Source: a virus
IMG/VR virus record: IMGVR_UViG_3300023284_000229
Coordinates: 1-42,673 of that record
Strand: one strand, 5' to 3'
DNA: 42,673 nt
Position numbers and translations under genes: made by a program. Below the pieces are notes generated by a model that was not told where the DNA came from, did not search any database, and saw nothing but the letters and a program-made list of their open reading frames with translations. This document shows positions 1 through 9,278 of this stretch, in pieces (position 1 is the stretch's first letter; each line of letters begins with the position of its first letter).

Positions 1-144
1 GCTAACTGTTTACCTGTTTTGTTTTCTAATTGTGTAAATGCGTCAATCTCTGGTGAAACTTGTCCTAGTCTTCTTTGTACTTGTAAATTTCTTGTTGCGA
101 TTGGTCCAATGTTTACAGACTCTTTTAGTAATCGAATCTCTGCT
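1..144. repeat. Left copy of 144-bp terminal direct repeat (assembly overlap of a circle)
   Basis: Bases 1-144 are identical to 42530-42673. The repeat lies inside one open reading frame. Removing one copy and joining the ends keeps that frame open for exactly 672 codons. This is best read as the overlap of a circular or circularly permuted genome of 42,529 bp. True terminal repeats of a linear genome are less likely because they rarely sit inside a long coding region. Confidence 0.9.
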
Positions 145-1682
145 ATATCATCTTTAAGTTCAAATAGTTGAACAAGAGCATCGAATCCTTTATCTTTATT
201 TTGTAGACCTTGGAATACTTCATTACCTGGTCTGTGTTGACGTATCCAGTTAGCTTGTTTATCTGTTACACCCAAAGGTAATCCAGCTTGTCGTGCTGTT
301 TTATCGGTTATCCTTTTACCACCTAAATTAGGAAGCCTAGATAAGTCAATCTTCTCTGCAAATCCAAATTCTACATTATCAGTATATCCACCCTCGAAGA
401 AGCCAGCACCCTCACCGCCAGTGGCTAATTCACTCTGTAATTTTTTAATCTCTAGTTCTTTTTTGGTTACATCTAGGTTTTTAATCTTTCTAGTTGATTG
501 TTGTTCAGAACGTAACTGGTTTTGCTTGAGAACTTCATTTAAAAGTATGTTTGGATCTATATTATTATCAGCAGCGAAAGTTTGTATAATCAAAGCATTT
601 TCGTCTTCGTCGTCTGACAAAGAGTTTAAGACAGCTAGCCCAACATTTGATACAAAGTCTTCTTCTCTCTCACGATCTGCTTCTCCTGTTTCCCTTGCTT
701 CTCGAGACTTTTTAATAGCTAATTCTTCCTCTTTAATAGCCATTGCACTCTGTTTTTCAAGTGCTTCTGCCTTTTCTTTTCTAACTTCCCTCACACGTGT
801 CATTCGAGCATTTAACAACTCAAAATCTCGTTCAATAGCTGCAGCTTCTGCTTGAATAAGAAGACCCTTCTCTTCAACATCTAAGGCAGTAAGTCGTGCA
901 AGTCCTGCTCTTTCTTCAGCAGAAAGAATACTAGTTTGTATTTCAGCAGCGAATCTCTGTCGACCACTGCGAATACCGAGAATCCTTTGTGATTCCAAAG
1001 CTCGTTTATTAATATCTTTTAAGCTGTCACGGCGAATAGCAAAAGTAGCCTTTATATCTTCAATAATACCTTTACTCAATAAATCAGCTCTTTCTTCTAA
1101 TTTTTCCAAATCTTTATTGTTTTGAGCGTCTTCGGCATCTAGTTCAGCATCTGCTGCTGCCGCTGATTCAACATCTTGAACATTTATACCTAATTTAGTT
1201 TCTTGCGTACTCCTAACTTCAGAGGAGATATCTGTTCCAGCAACAAATTCAAATCCTGCTGCAACAAGTCTTTCAGCATTTAAGTCTGGATTAAAAAATC
1301 TTTGAAGTTGTCCTGTTGTTGGATTTCTGAAAACTCCCTCACCTTCTGAAATTGTTCCAAGTTTTTCAAGTTCTGTAAGTTCTGGTGGTTTTGCTGCTTC
1401 CATTACTTTCTTTTCCTCTTCAATCCTAGCAGTTTCTGTCTGTTGTGCGATAATATCTTGCAATTCCTGTCCATCTCGTTCAACTTGTTCCTGAAACTTC
1501 TGGTCACTAACAACAGCAGGACCTGTCGCAGCAGCCTCAATACCCACAGGTGGTTCTGTGGTTATATCAGGTGTAGGAGCTACCTCTTGAGGAGGTTCTT
1601 CTTCTACAGGCTCTGATACAGGAATAAAGGCTGCTGGAGCCCTTAATGCTGTTTCTTCTTCTGTTGGGACTATATCTACCAT
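1..1682 (-). CDS. Large acidic coiled-coil virion-type protein (N-terminal 560 residues; continues at 42529)
   Basis: ATG at 1682. The frame leaves the window at base 1 and resumes at 42529 on the circle, stopping at 42196, for a 671-aa protein. The first 50 residues are acidic and proline-rich (PVEEEPPQEV). Residues from about 90 to 400 are rich in Glu, Lys, Ala and Gln with long predicted helices (for example KEEELAIKKSREARE). A glycine-containing segment (ATGGEGAGFFEGG) lies near residue 430. There are no cysteine motifs or membrane segments. It sits between the glycine-rich fibre gene and the 454-aa internal-protein candidate, inside the structural operon. I infer an internal, ejection or tail-associated structural protein; no specific family is recognised. 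Confidence 0.75.
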   Translation of the reverse strand, partial: MVDIVPTEEETALRAPAAFIPVSEPVEEEPPQEVAPTPDITTEPPVGIEAAATGPAVVSDQKFQEQVERDGQELQDIIAQQTETARIEEEKKVMEAAKPPELTELEKLGTISEGEGVFRNPTTGQLQRFFNPDLNAERLVAAGFEFVAGTDISSEVRSTQETKLGINVQDVESAAAADAELDAEDAQNNKDLEKLEERADLLSKGIIEDIKATFAIRRDSLKDINKRALESQRILGIRSGRQRFAAEIQTSILSAEERAGLARLTALDVEEKGLLIQAEAAAIERDFELLNARMTRVREVRKEKAEALEKQSAMAIKEEELAIKKSREARETGEADREREEDFVSNVGLAVLNSLSDDEDENALIIQTFAADNNIDPNILLNEVLKQNQLRSEQQSTRKIKNLDVTKKELEIKKLQSELATGGEGAGFFEGGYTDNVEFGFAEKIDLSRLPNLGGKRITDKTARQAGLPLGVTDKQANWIRQHRPGNEVFQGLQNKDKGFDALVQLFELKDDIAEIRLLKESVNIGPIATRNLQVQRRLGQVSPEIDAFTQLENKTGKQL

Positions 1683-1685
1683 ATT

Positions 1686-3524
1686 TTAAAAGTATGTTGT
1701 TACTATCATTTGTCCTAATCCTCCAGCTCCACTTGTGAATGATGAATTTGCTCCTCCTCCACCACCTGCAGGCTGTGCTCCTGCGACTCCATTTCCACTC
1801 TGATTACCAGCTCCTCCATTTCCTCCATGTGTGGATGTACCACCTGCACCATCTGAACTAGAACCAGTTCCCCCTCCGCCAGCTCCACCCCAGTAAGAAT
1901 CACCACCAACTGCACCAGCTCCGGCAACATCAGCTCCACCACTTGCTGAATAAAAACCATCTGCTCCAGCTAAGTTTTGAGCACCCGCAGCATATATTCC
2001 AGCAATAGTTATAAATGGTGAACCTCCGTCACCACCCGTTTCATTACCACCACCACTTTGGATGCCACCCTTGCCTGCTTTTGCAATAAAGAAAGAACCA
2101 AGAGTTGTGTCGGCACCAGCATTTCCATTTGTACCACTTCCTGTAACTCCAGTACCCCCTGCACCGACGGTTACTGTTTCTGTTGCTCCTAAATCACTAG
2201 CTGTAAGCCAACCAGAGCGATATTCACCTCCTCCACCACCTGCGGCATTAGTAGTTTGTCCTGCACAACCACTTCCACCTCCTCCCCATGCTTCTACTAA
2301 TACTTTTATAGCACCTGCTGGTTTTGTCCATGTTCCTGAGCCTGTAAAAGTTTGAACATCAATAAGTGTAGTAGTTGCAAGTTGACTAATCATCTGAAAG
2401 ACATCACCTGATGAATCATACTGAACAATTACGCTTTGAATAGCTTCGATATCTCCTGCGGCTAAATCTTGATCATGTTGTTTTTTAATTGTCTTGGCAC
2501 CTAGTCCGTTTACATTTAAAGTAGAAGCACCTGTATTGGCATTTGTTGCACGGAATCGTACAAATTGACCATCAGTTAACGCTGTTGGTACTGGAGCAAT
2601 CGTCACTACATAAGCATCCGCTGCTCCTGAATCTACTGCGTAGCCTTGAGTAGCATCTGCTAATTTTGTAGAAGCATCTTTTTCTCTTGCTGTTAGATAG
2701 TCTCTAAAATAAGGGTCAACGACAATTTCTGTTGTTGAGATAGCAATTCCGACTGGTCGTTCAATGGTCCCTGCACTTGAAGCAATTTCCCCTGCGGTAT
2801 CTGATAAGAAATTAATACCTAGAGTAAGTCCTGTTTGTGTTTTATCTAATCCTTGTGTTAAGACACCATTTGCAATAGCGTTACCATCTGTTCCTGCTCC
2901 CTGTGCGACACCTATCTTTATAATATCTGTGGTTGCAATAACAGAAGCGTCTGTTTTCTTCCACTCCCTATCTGCGGGGTCTAGAAATACCCAATCACCA
3001 GCGGCAACTGTTTCTCCTGCTGTTCCAGCGATTATAATTCTATCAATGTTTGCTGAACCTGTTGCAGCGGCGTTTAACTGAGTTAGATTAACTAAATCAT
3101 CACCTGAAACTGCTTGGTTTGTTGAGTTTGGAACGGTTGCAAATGAATAAGTTCCATTGACTGTCTCATCGTTCTCTTTGTTGGCGAAACTATCATAAAA
3201 AGCTGCTGTATTAGATAGGACTAAAACAGCTCCTGCACCATGAGCTACTCTAAGAGAAGTATCTTGTGTATATGGAGAATCAAAACGAATACCTCGTGTA
3301 ACTCCTGTGAGTGTTGTTCCTGTTACACCTGTAAAAGTAATAGATTCCTCTCTGGTAGTACCAGGTTCTATTGTTGCAAAGTTTAATGTTCCTAAATCAC
3401 CAGAAACAATAGCCGTACCATCTGGAAAATTGAAAGATGATAAGGCAATTGAAGTATCTGACAGTGAGATACTTGCTGAGAGTGTATGTTTTTGAGTCTG
3501 ATTATAGAGTCTATTATCTGCCAT
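1686..3524 (-). CDS. Tail fibre/receptor-binding protein with glycine-rich C-terminal domain
   Basis: 612 aa. Residues 1-280 are a beta-rich shaft-like region. Residues 293-382 form a module with NANTGASTLNVNGLGAKTIK that is also present in the 362-aa protein at 7717-8805. Residues 389-612 are the glycine-rich domain common at the ends of phage fibres, opening TFTGSGTWTKPAGA and followed by runs of GGGGSG and GGAGG. ATG at 3524 follows directly after a conserved 12-nt-loop hairpin (3525-3552). The gene ends just before the 671-aa protein gene. The role in host-surface binding is inferred from the family of the C-terminal domain. Confidence 0.85.
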   Translation of the reverse strand: MADNRLYNQTQKHTLSASISLSDTSIALSSFNFPDGTAIVSGDLGTLNFATIEPGTTREESITFTGVTGTTLTGVTRGIRFDSPYTQDTSLRVAHGAGAVLVLSNTAAFYDSFANKENDETVNGTYSFATVPNSTNQAVSGDDLVNLTQLNAAATGSANIDRIIIAGTAGETVAAGDWVFLDPADREWKKTDASVIATTDIIKIGVAQGAGTDGNAIANGVLTQGLDKTQTGLTLGINFLSDTAGEIASSAGTIERPVGIAISTTEIVVDPYFRDYLTAREKDASTKLADATQGYAVDSGAADAYVVTIAPVPTALTDGQFVRFRATNANTGASTLNVNGLGAKTIKKQHDQDLAAGDIEAIQSVIVQYDSSGDVFQMISQLATTTLIDVQTFTGSGTWTKPAGAIKVLVEAWGGGGSGCAGQTTNAAGGGGGEYRSGWLTASDLGATETVTVGAGGTGVTGSGTNGNAGADTTLGSFFIAKAGKGGIQSGGGNETGGDGGSPFITIAGIYAAGAQNLAGADGFYSASGGADVAGAGAVGGDSYWGGAGGGGTGSSSDGAGGTSTHGGNGGAGNQSGNGVAGAQPAGGGGGANSSFTSGAGGLGQMIVTTYF

Positions 3525-3552
3525 TACATTTCACTTCTATCCCTGAAATGTA
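3525..3552 (-). promoter_or_regulatory. Start-site hairpin with conserved AGGGATAG loop (fibre gene)
   Basis: On the minus strand an 8-bp perfect stem TACATTTC/GAAATGTA encloses the 12-nt loop AGGGATAGAAGT. The ATG of the fibre gene follows the stem base with no gap. Hairpins with different stems but nearly the same 12-nt loop precede the portal (15643-15678) and large terminase (17146-17169) genes. The purine-rich loop could act as a presented or masked Shine-Dalgarno sequence or as a protein-binding site. Confidence 0.8.
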
Positions 3553-3578
3553 TTTATTTTATAATAATTATAACACTT

Positions 3579-5384
3579 TTAGGTCTTTATGGCAAAATTG
3601 CCCGAAGGAGCTAATCGTGTGTTTGGACCATGACTAAGAATTTCAAAGCTTGCTCCATCTACCGTTGTCTCATATGTTGTCTGCATTTCATAGAAGTCAG
3701 TAGCTTTCATGGTAGGAATCTGCCTAAACTTAGGTTTATCATCCAATGCAACGGGTGAGCTCCCTAATCCTGCTTGTCCTAGACCCTTTTTACCTATAGA
3801 AGCGTCATCTGATGAAGCAAATCTGAATTTTTCATTACTTCCGTCTAAAGTAAATTCTTGTGTTCCTGAAGCTCCTTGAAAGTCATAATCAAGCCTTAAA
3901 GTTACTTTTGTGTTCGGTGTCATGTATAGTTCGTTGAAATATTCATCAAAGTTCTTAATAACAGCCCTGTCTCCAAAGTTTCTATATGCAAATTTAGCTA
4001 TAAATTCAATAGGGTTGCCATTATCAGTGTTTCCTGCGAATAGTTTATATGTTTCTGCGGTAGTATTTGAGTGAAAATGTATTTCTCCGTCTATAATCGC
4101 TAGTTTTCTAATAGGAAGAATCTGTGGTGGTTGCCAATATCCTTTACTAAGATCGTATATATAAAGCTTACTGTTTACAGGAGATGCAATGAGTATTTGA
4201 TTTCTAAAGTATTTTGTATGTCCGTTGGTAAAATCTTCAGCAGCAAAGTCTGGTTTAATAGGATCTGATATATCTTTTGACTGTGGTGTTGGGATTGTTT
4301 GACTTATACGTCCTAATGTATCCAATGTAGGTTCATTAGAAATAAGAATGACATCATTTTTGATCTTTGCTATAAGATCTTGTGCCTGTGCAGCCTGTCG
4401 TGGACCTGTTTTAAGTCTCCTAATAGTGAGAGTTTGTTTTAAGTTATCGCTAGAGAGAATGAAGTTAGTCTGATACCACTCATCTTTCCCTGCTGTCATG
4501 TACATTTGGTCTTCTTGGGGTACAAAACCTACGGTTGCGTTACTGAGAGTTATTAAAGCTCCTTCTCCTGGCAATCGTGGTGATGAGAAAGAGAAATCAA
4601 GAAATGTTGTGTTTTTAGATATAAATACTTCACGACTTTTAAGTGATCCAACATAGATTTGGTTCTCCAATTCACTTATGAGATCGTTTGCAAAAGCATT
4701 AGGAAGTCCTGTAATAGTACTATTAGCGTTTACTCTTACTGTTTGTATTGCAATAGCATTTGTGGCTATTCCTGAAGCGTCAGGTGTCACCCCTGTTAAA
4801 GTATCGGTCCCTTCTCCACCTGTGTAAGTAAATACAGTACCTCCAATTGTAACCTGTGTAGTTCCCCCGATTAAAAAGCGAGATTCTGCCCATGTTGCGT
4901 TATCTGTGGTGTTTTTGGTAATGGTAGTGGTTGTCGATGAAGCGACTGAAGTAACTCCTCCGCTCCATTCATAAATATTAGAGGTTCCATCAACAAATAA
5001 TAGTTCATCTAAAGCTTCAGTAGTATCCCAGAAAGTAGTGAACTGCATTAATGAAGTCGTACTGAAAGTATCTCTCACACGTGTCCAAGCATTTACCGCA
5101 ACACCGTCTATTGTTCCTAAAAATACCTCTAATTCATCGTCGTGCAGTCGTAAAGGCAGTTCCGTACCTGTTGAAGTATTCCACTCAAAAGAGCTTCTAA
5201 TTGGATTACCAGAAGCATTAGCAGCACCAAGAAGCTCAAAGCCTTGTCGGCTTTCAACCTTTTCAGCGTCGTTTACGAGCATATTCTGTGAACCAGTGAC
5301 TAAATTACGAATAGACGTGTTAGTGCGATCTGGTTTAGTGTGATATCCACGAAAATTGCTTATGAGTTGATATTTTTCAGCCAT
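3579..5384 (-). CDS. Large structural protein, probably tail hub/nozzle or DNA-stabilisation type
   Basis: 601 aa, beta-rich, without signal peptide or membrane segment. The N-terminus (NFRGYHTKPDRTN, then QNMLVNDAEKVESRQGF) resembles podoviral proteins of the P22 gp10 / T7 gp12 kind, which begin by listing constants and then form a beta-propeller. A repeated pattern of short strands and turns continues to about residue 480. The ATG overlaps the stop region of the upstream 414-aa adaptor gene (start at 5384, stop at 5385), so the two are probably translationally coupled. The specific assignment is an inference from order and composition; that it is structural is likely. Confidence 0.6.
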   Translation of the reverse strand: MAEKYQLISNFRGYHTKPDRTNTSIRNLVTGSQNMLVNDAEKVESRQGFELLGAANASGNPIRSSFEWNTSTGTELPLRLHDDELEVFLGTIDGVAVNAWTRVRDTFSTTSLMQFTTFWDTTEALDELLFVDGTSNIYEWSGGVTSVASSTTTTITKNTTDNATWAESRFLIGGTTQVTIGGTVFTYTGGEGTDTLTGVTPDASGIATNAIAIQTVRVNANSTITGLPNAFANDLISELENQIYVGSLKSREVFISKNTTFLDFSFSSPRLPGEGALITLSNATVGFVPQEDQMYMTAGKDEWYQTNFILSSDNLKQTLTIRRLKTGPRQAAQAQDLIAKIKNDVILISNEPTLDTLGRISQTIPTPQSKDISDPIKPDFAAEDFTNGHTKYFRNQILIASPVNSKLYIYDLSKGYWQPPQILPIRKLAIIDGEIHFHSNTTAETYKLFAGNTDNGNPIEFIAKFAYRNFGDRAVIKNFDEYFNELYMTPNTKVTLRLDYDFQGASGTQEFTLDGSNEKFRFASSDDASIGKKGLGQAGLGSSPVALDDKPKFRQIPTMKATDFYEMQTTYETTVDGASFEILSHGPNTRLAPSGNFAIKT

Positions 5385-6629
5385 TTAGCGTTGAATTATT
5401 CGCCTACCGCCGTCATCATAACTGCGTTCAGGCATATTATAATAAGTTGTTCGCTTTTTCTTGGTTTCTGATGGATAAGAACGAGCATATTGCTTGTAAA
5501 GACCAACCCTGTCTTCCTTGCTAGGATCGCCATAGAGGGCCTTTTCATACTCACTTACATCAATCCTACTGTCTGTACCCTGAATCTCTATAGCGGCTAT
5601 CCTAGCGGCCTCATACAGGAAGATATTGTAGCTATCATCATCTAAATTGACCTCATCTGTGTCTGCTGTAGGTCTTTCGATAAATGTTCCTCCTGAATTA
5701 CGGAAGGGGAACTTTGAATAGTAGACAATCTCCCAAATACGTCCTAATTGAGCTGTTACGCTATCTGTTCGCACAACCTGAGCTGCTCCCGTAGCTGCAC
5801 CATTGTAAGTGATAGTAATTTTAAGTGAATCTATGATTGTTTCATCTACTGTCCCTGTTTCTGTGGCATCTTTCCAGTCAAATCGTAATAATTGCCATCC
5901 ATCTATGAAAGCAGTGCCGTTATGCGGTGTAGTAACAGTTCTTGACCATCTTCTTGCAAAAGTAGCATCATCACTCCAATCTAATTTCACACTTGTAATA
6001 GGAGTAGCTGAAGTAAAGAATATCCAGTGGAATAAAGCTCCTTCATTTTCAAGTTCTGATAGGTCTACTGGTGTCATCGTAGTATTTTGAAGAATACCAG
6101 TTGTGCTTCCTACTGCAGAAGCTAAATCAAACTTTAAAGAAGAACCTCCTGATATGAAGTTAAGATTATCTTTTACCAATCCACTAGCGTCACTTGATAC
6201 CGCCCATGTTCCGTTATCAGTGATGTCATTCATCTCATTTATCGTAGTAGGAGTTGTGAGTTGCTTGGATAGTCGTAATGTTTTTACTGCATTATCATAT
6301 TTAATAGTGAATGAGTTATCAGTTTTCAAAAGGTCAAATTGATTCTTGGATGCTTGAGTGAAGTTATCGTTTAGTTCTCTATTAACCTGTGGGCGTATAT
6401 CAATAACCTTATTTCCTTTCAAGTCTGTAGGTGCTGTATAGTCGAAAACACTATCATAGATAGCGTTCTCAATGTTTTCTATTTGGATCATCTCTTGGGG
6501 ATCAATACGGGCAATGATTTCTTTACCTGCTTCCCATAGAAGAGAGTTTACATCAGAAAGCTTGGCAAGTGATGTGCCGTGAAGTTTTCGTTGGAGATCT
6601 GATTTTGTATCTGAGATTAAATATGCCAT
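5385..6629 (-). CDS. Head-tail adaptor-like protein with a beta-sandwich insertion
   Basis: 414 aa. The N-terminal helical part (residues 1-100: KSDLQRKLHG, LLWEAGKEIIARIDP) and the helical C-terminal part (residues 330-414: IFLYEAARIAAIEIQG, YEKALYGDPSKEDR) look like two halves of a podoviral adaptor or tail protein that packs under the portal. Between them, residues about 125-300 form a carbohydrate-binding-module-like beta sandwich (GGSSLKFDLASAVGS, VKLDWSDDATF, WQLLRFDWKDATETG). The gene lies downstream of capsid and surface genes and is directly coupled to the 601-aa protein. The insertion may project outward as a decoration; that part is inference. Confidence 0.6.
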   Translation of the reverse strand: MAYLISDTKSDLQRKLHGTSLAKLSDVNSLLWEAGKEIIARIDPQEMIQIENIENAIYDSVFDYTAPTDLKGNKVIDIRPQVNRELNDNFTQASKNQFDLLKTDNSFTIKYDNAVKTLRLSKQLTTPTTINEMNDITDNGTWAVSSDASGLVKDNLNFISGGSSLKFDLASAVGSTTGILQNTTMTPVDLSELENEGALFHWIFFTSATPITSVKLDWSDDATFARRWSRTVTTPHNGTAFIDGWQLLRFDWKDATETGTVDETIIDSLKITITYNGAATGAAQVVRTDSVTAQLGRIWEIVYYSKFPFRNSGGTFIERPTADTDEVNLDDDSYNIFLYEAARIAAIEIQGTDSRIDVSEYEKALYGDPSKEDRVGLYKQYARSYPSETKKKRTTYYNMPERSYDDGGRRIIQR

Positions 6630-6635
6630 ATGTTT

Positions 6636-7715
6636 TTAAAAATTATTTCCAAAGAATATTGCTGGTTCTGCTGATACTGCAGTATGTTCTACCACTAATT
6701 TAGGGTCTTGTGTTGTTCCTGAACCCCCTTGATCTGCCATAAAAGCTCCAACAAAACTAGAACCCGCAGGGGAAGGAGATGTATCATTTACATCAAGTAC
6801 CATTCTTAAACCAATTTTAGTAATTCCACCTTTATCTATAGTAGCTTCTCCAGTAGCGTTTAAAGTATAATCATTAAAAGCACTTGTTGACCAGGATGCC
6901 ACCGTTTTATCTGGAGCAAGCGCAGTCGTACCAAAATCGTTAAAATCATAGTCACTTGTCACTATATCGCTATTGGAAGCTGGATTGGAGGTCACTACTC
7001 TAGCTGAATCAGAAAGAGTATCATTTTTAGCATTGCCCTCTAAACTATAAACTGCTGAATCAATCGTATCAGTTCCTAATGAACTTGTATCAAAGAGGGT
7101 AATTATCCTTTCAATAATAAAGTCAGTACCTTGTTTATCATGCTCTGCACTTACAGCAGTATTAGTTGGAGTAGCAGTAGCACCAGTTCCTGCATCATGG
7201 ACTGTTGCATATACTGTGCCACTATTCCCAACGCTACCATCAACAGGACTATTTGTACCTGCAGCAGGTCTAAAAGTTGTAGTGGTATTTCCAGTTTTTC
7301 CTCTAGTTACGTTCGTATTCTCTTTTCCCACTAAACTAATAGTATGAGCTAAGTCTTGTCTAGTGGCTTTGGCTAGATCTTCTATATATTTATATTCATG
7401 TAAAATACCATTCTTATTAGTCCATTCACGAAGTATTGTGCCATTTGGATCACTTACTAGAATAGGAGGGTTATAAATTAAGAATCTCTCTATCTCAACA
7501 CTTCCATCTTTACCAAAACCTAATTGTTTATTCTTTCTCCACGCCTTAGCAAAAACTTCTATGCCTCCCTCAATCGCTTTAACATTTTGAATATCAATCT
7601 TTACTCCGTATTTTTGACTTATATATTCACCACTAAAATCTATCTTGGCAATTTCCTTGCCTTTAATAGTAGCTTTCTGTTTGGGAGTTTTATTTTTGAT
7701 TAAATCTTTAATCAT
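6636..7715 (-). CDS. Virion surface protein with DNRLRE-like C-terminal domain
   Basis: 359 aa. Residues 1-130 form a charged alpha/beta N-terminal domain. The rest is beta-rich and resembles DNRLRE-type domains: an aromatic/aliphatic strand followed by FDTSSLGTDTIDSAVYSL, and a closing strand TQDPKLVVEHT. Such domains are known as carbohydrate- or surface-binding appendages. The ATG is at 7715, just after the stop region of the 362-aa fibre gene (7717), and the gene is six bases from the adaptor gene. It is probably an exposed tail or head fibre component. No enzymatic motif is visible. Confidence 0.6.
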   Translation of the reverse strand: MIKDLIKNKTPKQKATIKGKEIAKIDFSGEYISQKYGVKIDIQNVKAIEGGIEVFAKAWRKNKQLGFGKDGSVEIERFLIYNPPILVSDPNGTILREWTNKNGILHEYKYIEDLAKATRQDLAHTISLVGKENTNVTRGKTGNTTTTFRPAAGTNSPVDGSVGNSGTVYATVHDAGTGATATPTNTAVSAEHDKQGTDFIIERIITLFDTSSLGTDTIDSAVYSLEGNAKNDTLSDSARVVTSNPASNSDIVTSDYDFNDFGTTALAPDKTVASWSTSAFNDYTLNATGEATIDKGGITKIGLRMVLDVNDTSPSPAGSSFVGAFMADQGGSGTTQDPKLVVEHTAVSAEPAIFFGNNF

Positions 7716-7716
7716 C

Positions 7717-8805
7717 TTAACTAAAATCTAAAATACTACCTCCGAAATAGTCTGTTCCATCAAAATAGAATGAAATGATATCCGTACCTGTGGTAGCTGT
7801 GGTTGTTAATGTTGGTGCTGTACCTCCTGAAAATTCAACATTAGCTGGGAATGTCGCTGTTCGTGAACCCACTGAGTCCTGAACCAATTTAAGCGTAAAG
7901 TTACCAGGCTTAGCTGGGTCTGTGAAAGTAAATGTCTCGTTAAAAGCACCAAACTGGAAGTTAAACTTGTTACCAAGTCCCCAGTCAATCGTTGTTGTTC
8001 CGTCTCCTGTAGCTGTCTGTGCTGTGAAACCTATTGAGTTAGCACCAGCATCAAGTTCTCCTCCAAGAACAGGGGTTGCGTCACTTGAAAGTTCAGTTAC
8101 AAGTGGTTGTCCACTAGCTCTTGTATATTTAGTACAAATCCAATTACCAGAACCTAAAGATATAAATTCTGCTCTATCATCTGCAGCGGTAGTAATATTT
8201 GCAGCTGTAGGAAGAATGAGAGAAGTAGCATTTTGAGTCAATATTAAAATACCAACGAATTTCACTACTCGTTTTGTTCCAGCTGCAACTGTTCCTAATC
8301 CCGTAATTGTTGTAGTACCTGTAATAAATACAAAGTTACCTGCGACAGCTCCAATATCAGTTGTAGTTGCAGAGGCTACATCACCTGCTTTAGTTTCATT
8401 AATTGCAAATGAATTAGTATCAAAAGTTCCTCCCAATTGAGGTGTTGTATCTTCTACAATATTATTAAGTGTTCCAGGTGCTACTGCTGAAGTTGATACT
8501 ATCTGAAAGTTTGTACCATCATTAACTACCTCAATAACTGAACCAGCTTCAATATCTCCTGTAATCGTGTCTACATCGTGTTCTTTTTTAAGTGTCCTAG
8601 CTCCTAGACCATTTACATTCAGTGAAGAAGCACCTGTATTGGCTGTATTTGCGCTAAAGGTAAATGATTGACCTGTTACGTATGCTGTTACTGCAGGGTC
8701 TAATGTTATAGCGTAAGCATCACTAGCTTCTGCATCTGCTGCAAAAGTATGTAATGCGTTTTGAACTGATACTACACTTGCTCCTCCTGGTTGTGAAAAT
8801 CCCAT
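7717..8805 (-). CDS. Fibre/appendage protein sharing a module with the glycine-rich fibre
   Basis: 362 aa, beta-rich, Thr/Asn/Gly-rich and cysteine-poor. Residues 20-106 (SDAYAITLDPAV, NTANTGASSLNVNGLGARTL, EHDVDTITGDIEAG) are clearly paralogous to residues 293-382 of the 612-aa fibre. The rest consists of short strand repeats with TTTITGLGTVAAGT and a C-terminal stretch GTDIISFYFDGTDYFGG, typical of fibre knobs. It lies three bases from the 134-aa protein gene in the structural operon. A receptor or surface-binding role is inferred from the module. Confidence 0.7.
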   Translation of the reverse strand: MGFSQPGGASVVSVQNALHTFAADAEASDAYAITLDPAVTAYVTGQSFTFSANTANTGASSLNVNGLGARTLKKEHDVDTITGDIEAGSVIEVVNDGTNFQIVSTSAVAPGTLNNIVEDTTPQLGGTFDTNSFAINETKAGDVASATTTDIGAVAGNFVFITGTTTITGLGTVAAGTKRVVKFVGILILTQNATSLILPTAANITTAADDRAEFISLGSGNWICTKYTRASGQPLVTELSSDATPVLGGELDAGANSIGFTAQTATGDGTTTIDWGLGNKFNFQFGAFNETFTFTDPAKPGNFTLKLVQDSVGSRTATFPANVEFSGGTAPTLTTTATTGTDIISFYFDGTDYFGGSILDFS

Positions 8806-8807
8806 AA

Positions 8808-9212
8808 TTATGCGTTATCAAATGATACTACTTTTAATGTGACACTTCCTGCTGAACGAGCTGTTACTTCTGCGTTCAGGAATGTAAGACCATCAACATT
8901 GACAATGATGTTCTTAACATCATCTGTTCCTGTTACTGAATAGCCTGTATCGCCTGTAACAACTGAACTAGGATCGTTTAAATCAAAAGACCCGACAAAG
9001 TCAAAATGATTTGAAGTGCTTTGTGCTGCTGTAAAGTCTGGTGCTGTCTCCGAGAGAGAACCTTGAATCTTAAAGGTTAAATTGGCACTTGTGTCTGTTG
9101 AAAATTTCAACATGATATGTCGATAATCTGACACATTGATTGTTGTACCAAAACCTACTGCTGCTACGGCATCTAAGATTGTTTTTTCTGGTAATCTTCG
9201 TCTATTTCCCAT
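8808..9212 (-). CDS. Small beta-rich virion protein
   Basis: 134 aa with a basic start (MGNRRRLPEKT) followed by alternating strands (ISVSDYRHIMLKFSTDTSA-like pattern, LTFKIQGSLSE, VTLKVVSFDNA). The composition resembles small jelly-roll head decoration or fibre-base proteins, and it is similar in style to the 102-aa protein at 36735-37043. It lies between the repeat-containing 316-aa protein and the 362-aa fibre. No recognised family; the structural role is inferred from the neighbours. Confidence 0.6.
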   Translation of the reverse strand: MGNRRRLPEKTILDAVAAVGFGTTINVSDYRHIMLKFSTDTSANLTFKIQGSLSETAPDFTAAQSTSNHFDFVGSFDLNDPSSVVTGDTGYSVTGTDDVKNIIVNVDGLTFLNAEVTARSAGSVTLKVVSFDNA

Positions 9213-9278
9213 AGTAATTTTTGTTTATTTAATAATCCTTTTATGAAACCCCTCAGTTAGAGATTCCATAAAGAACAA

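Noticed and set aside
421-855. Plus-strand open frame of 144 codons
   Set aside because: It lies opposite the 671-aa minus-strand gene, is Ser/Phe-rich in the way reverse frames of Glu/Lys-rich genes are, and has no coherent neighbours. Other plus-strand frames were rejected for the same reason.
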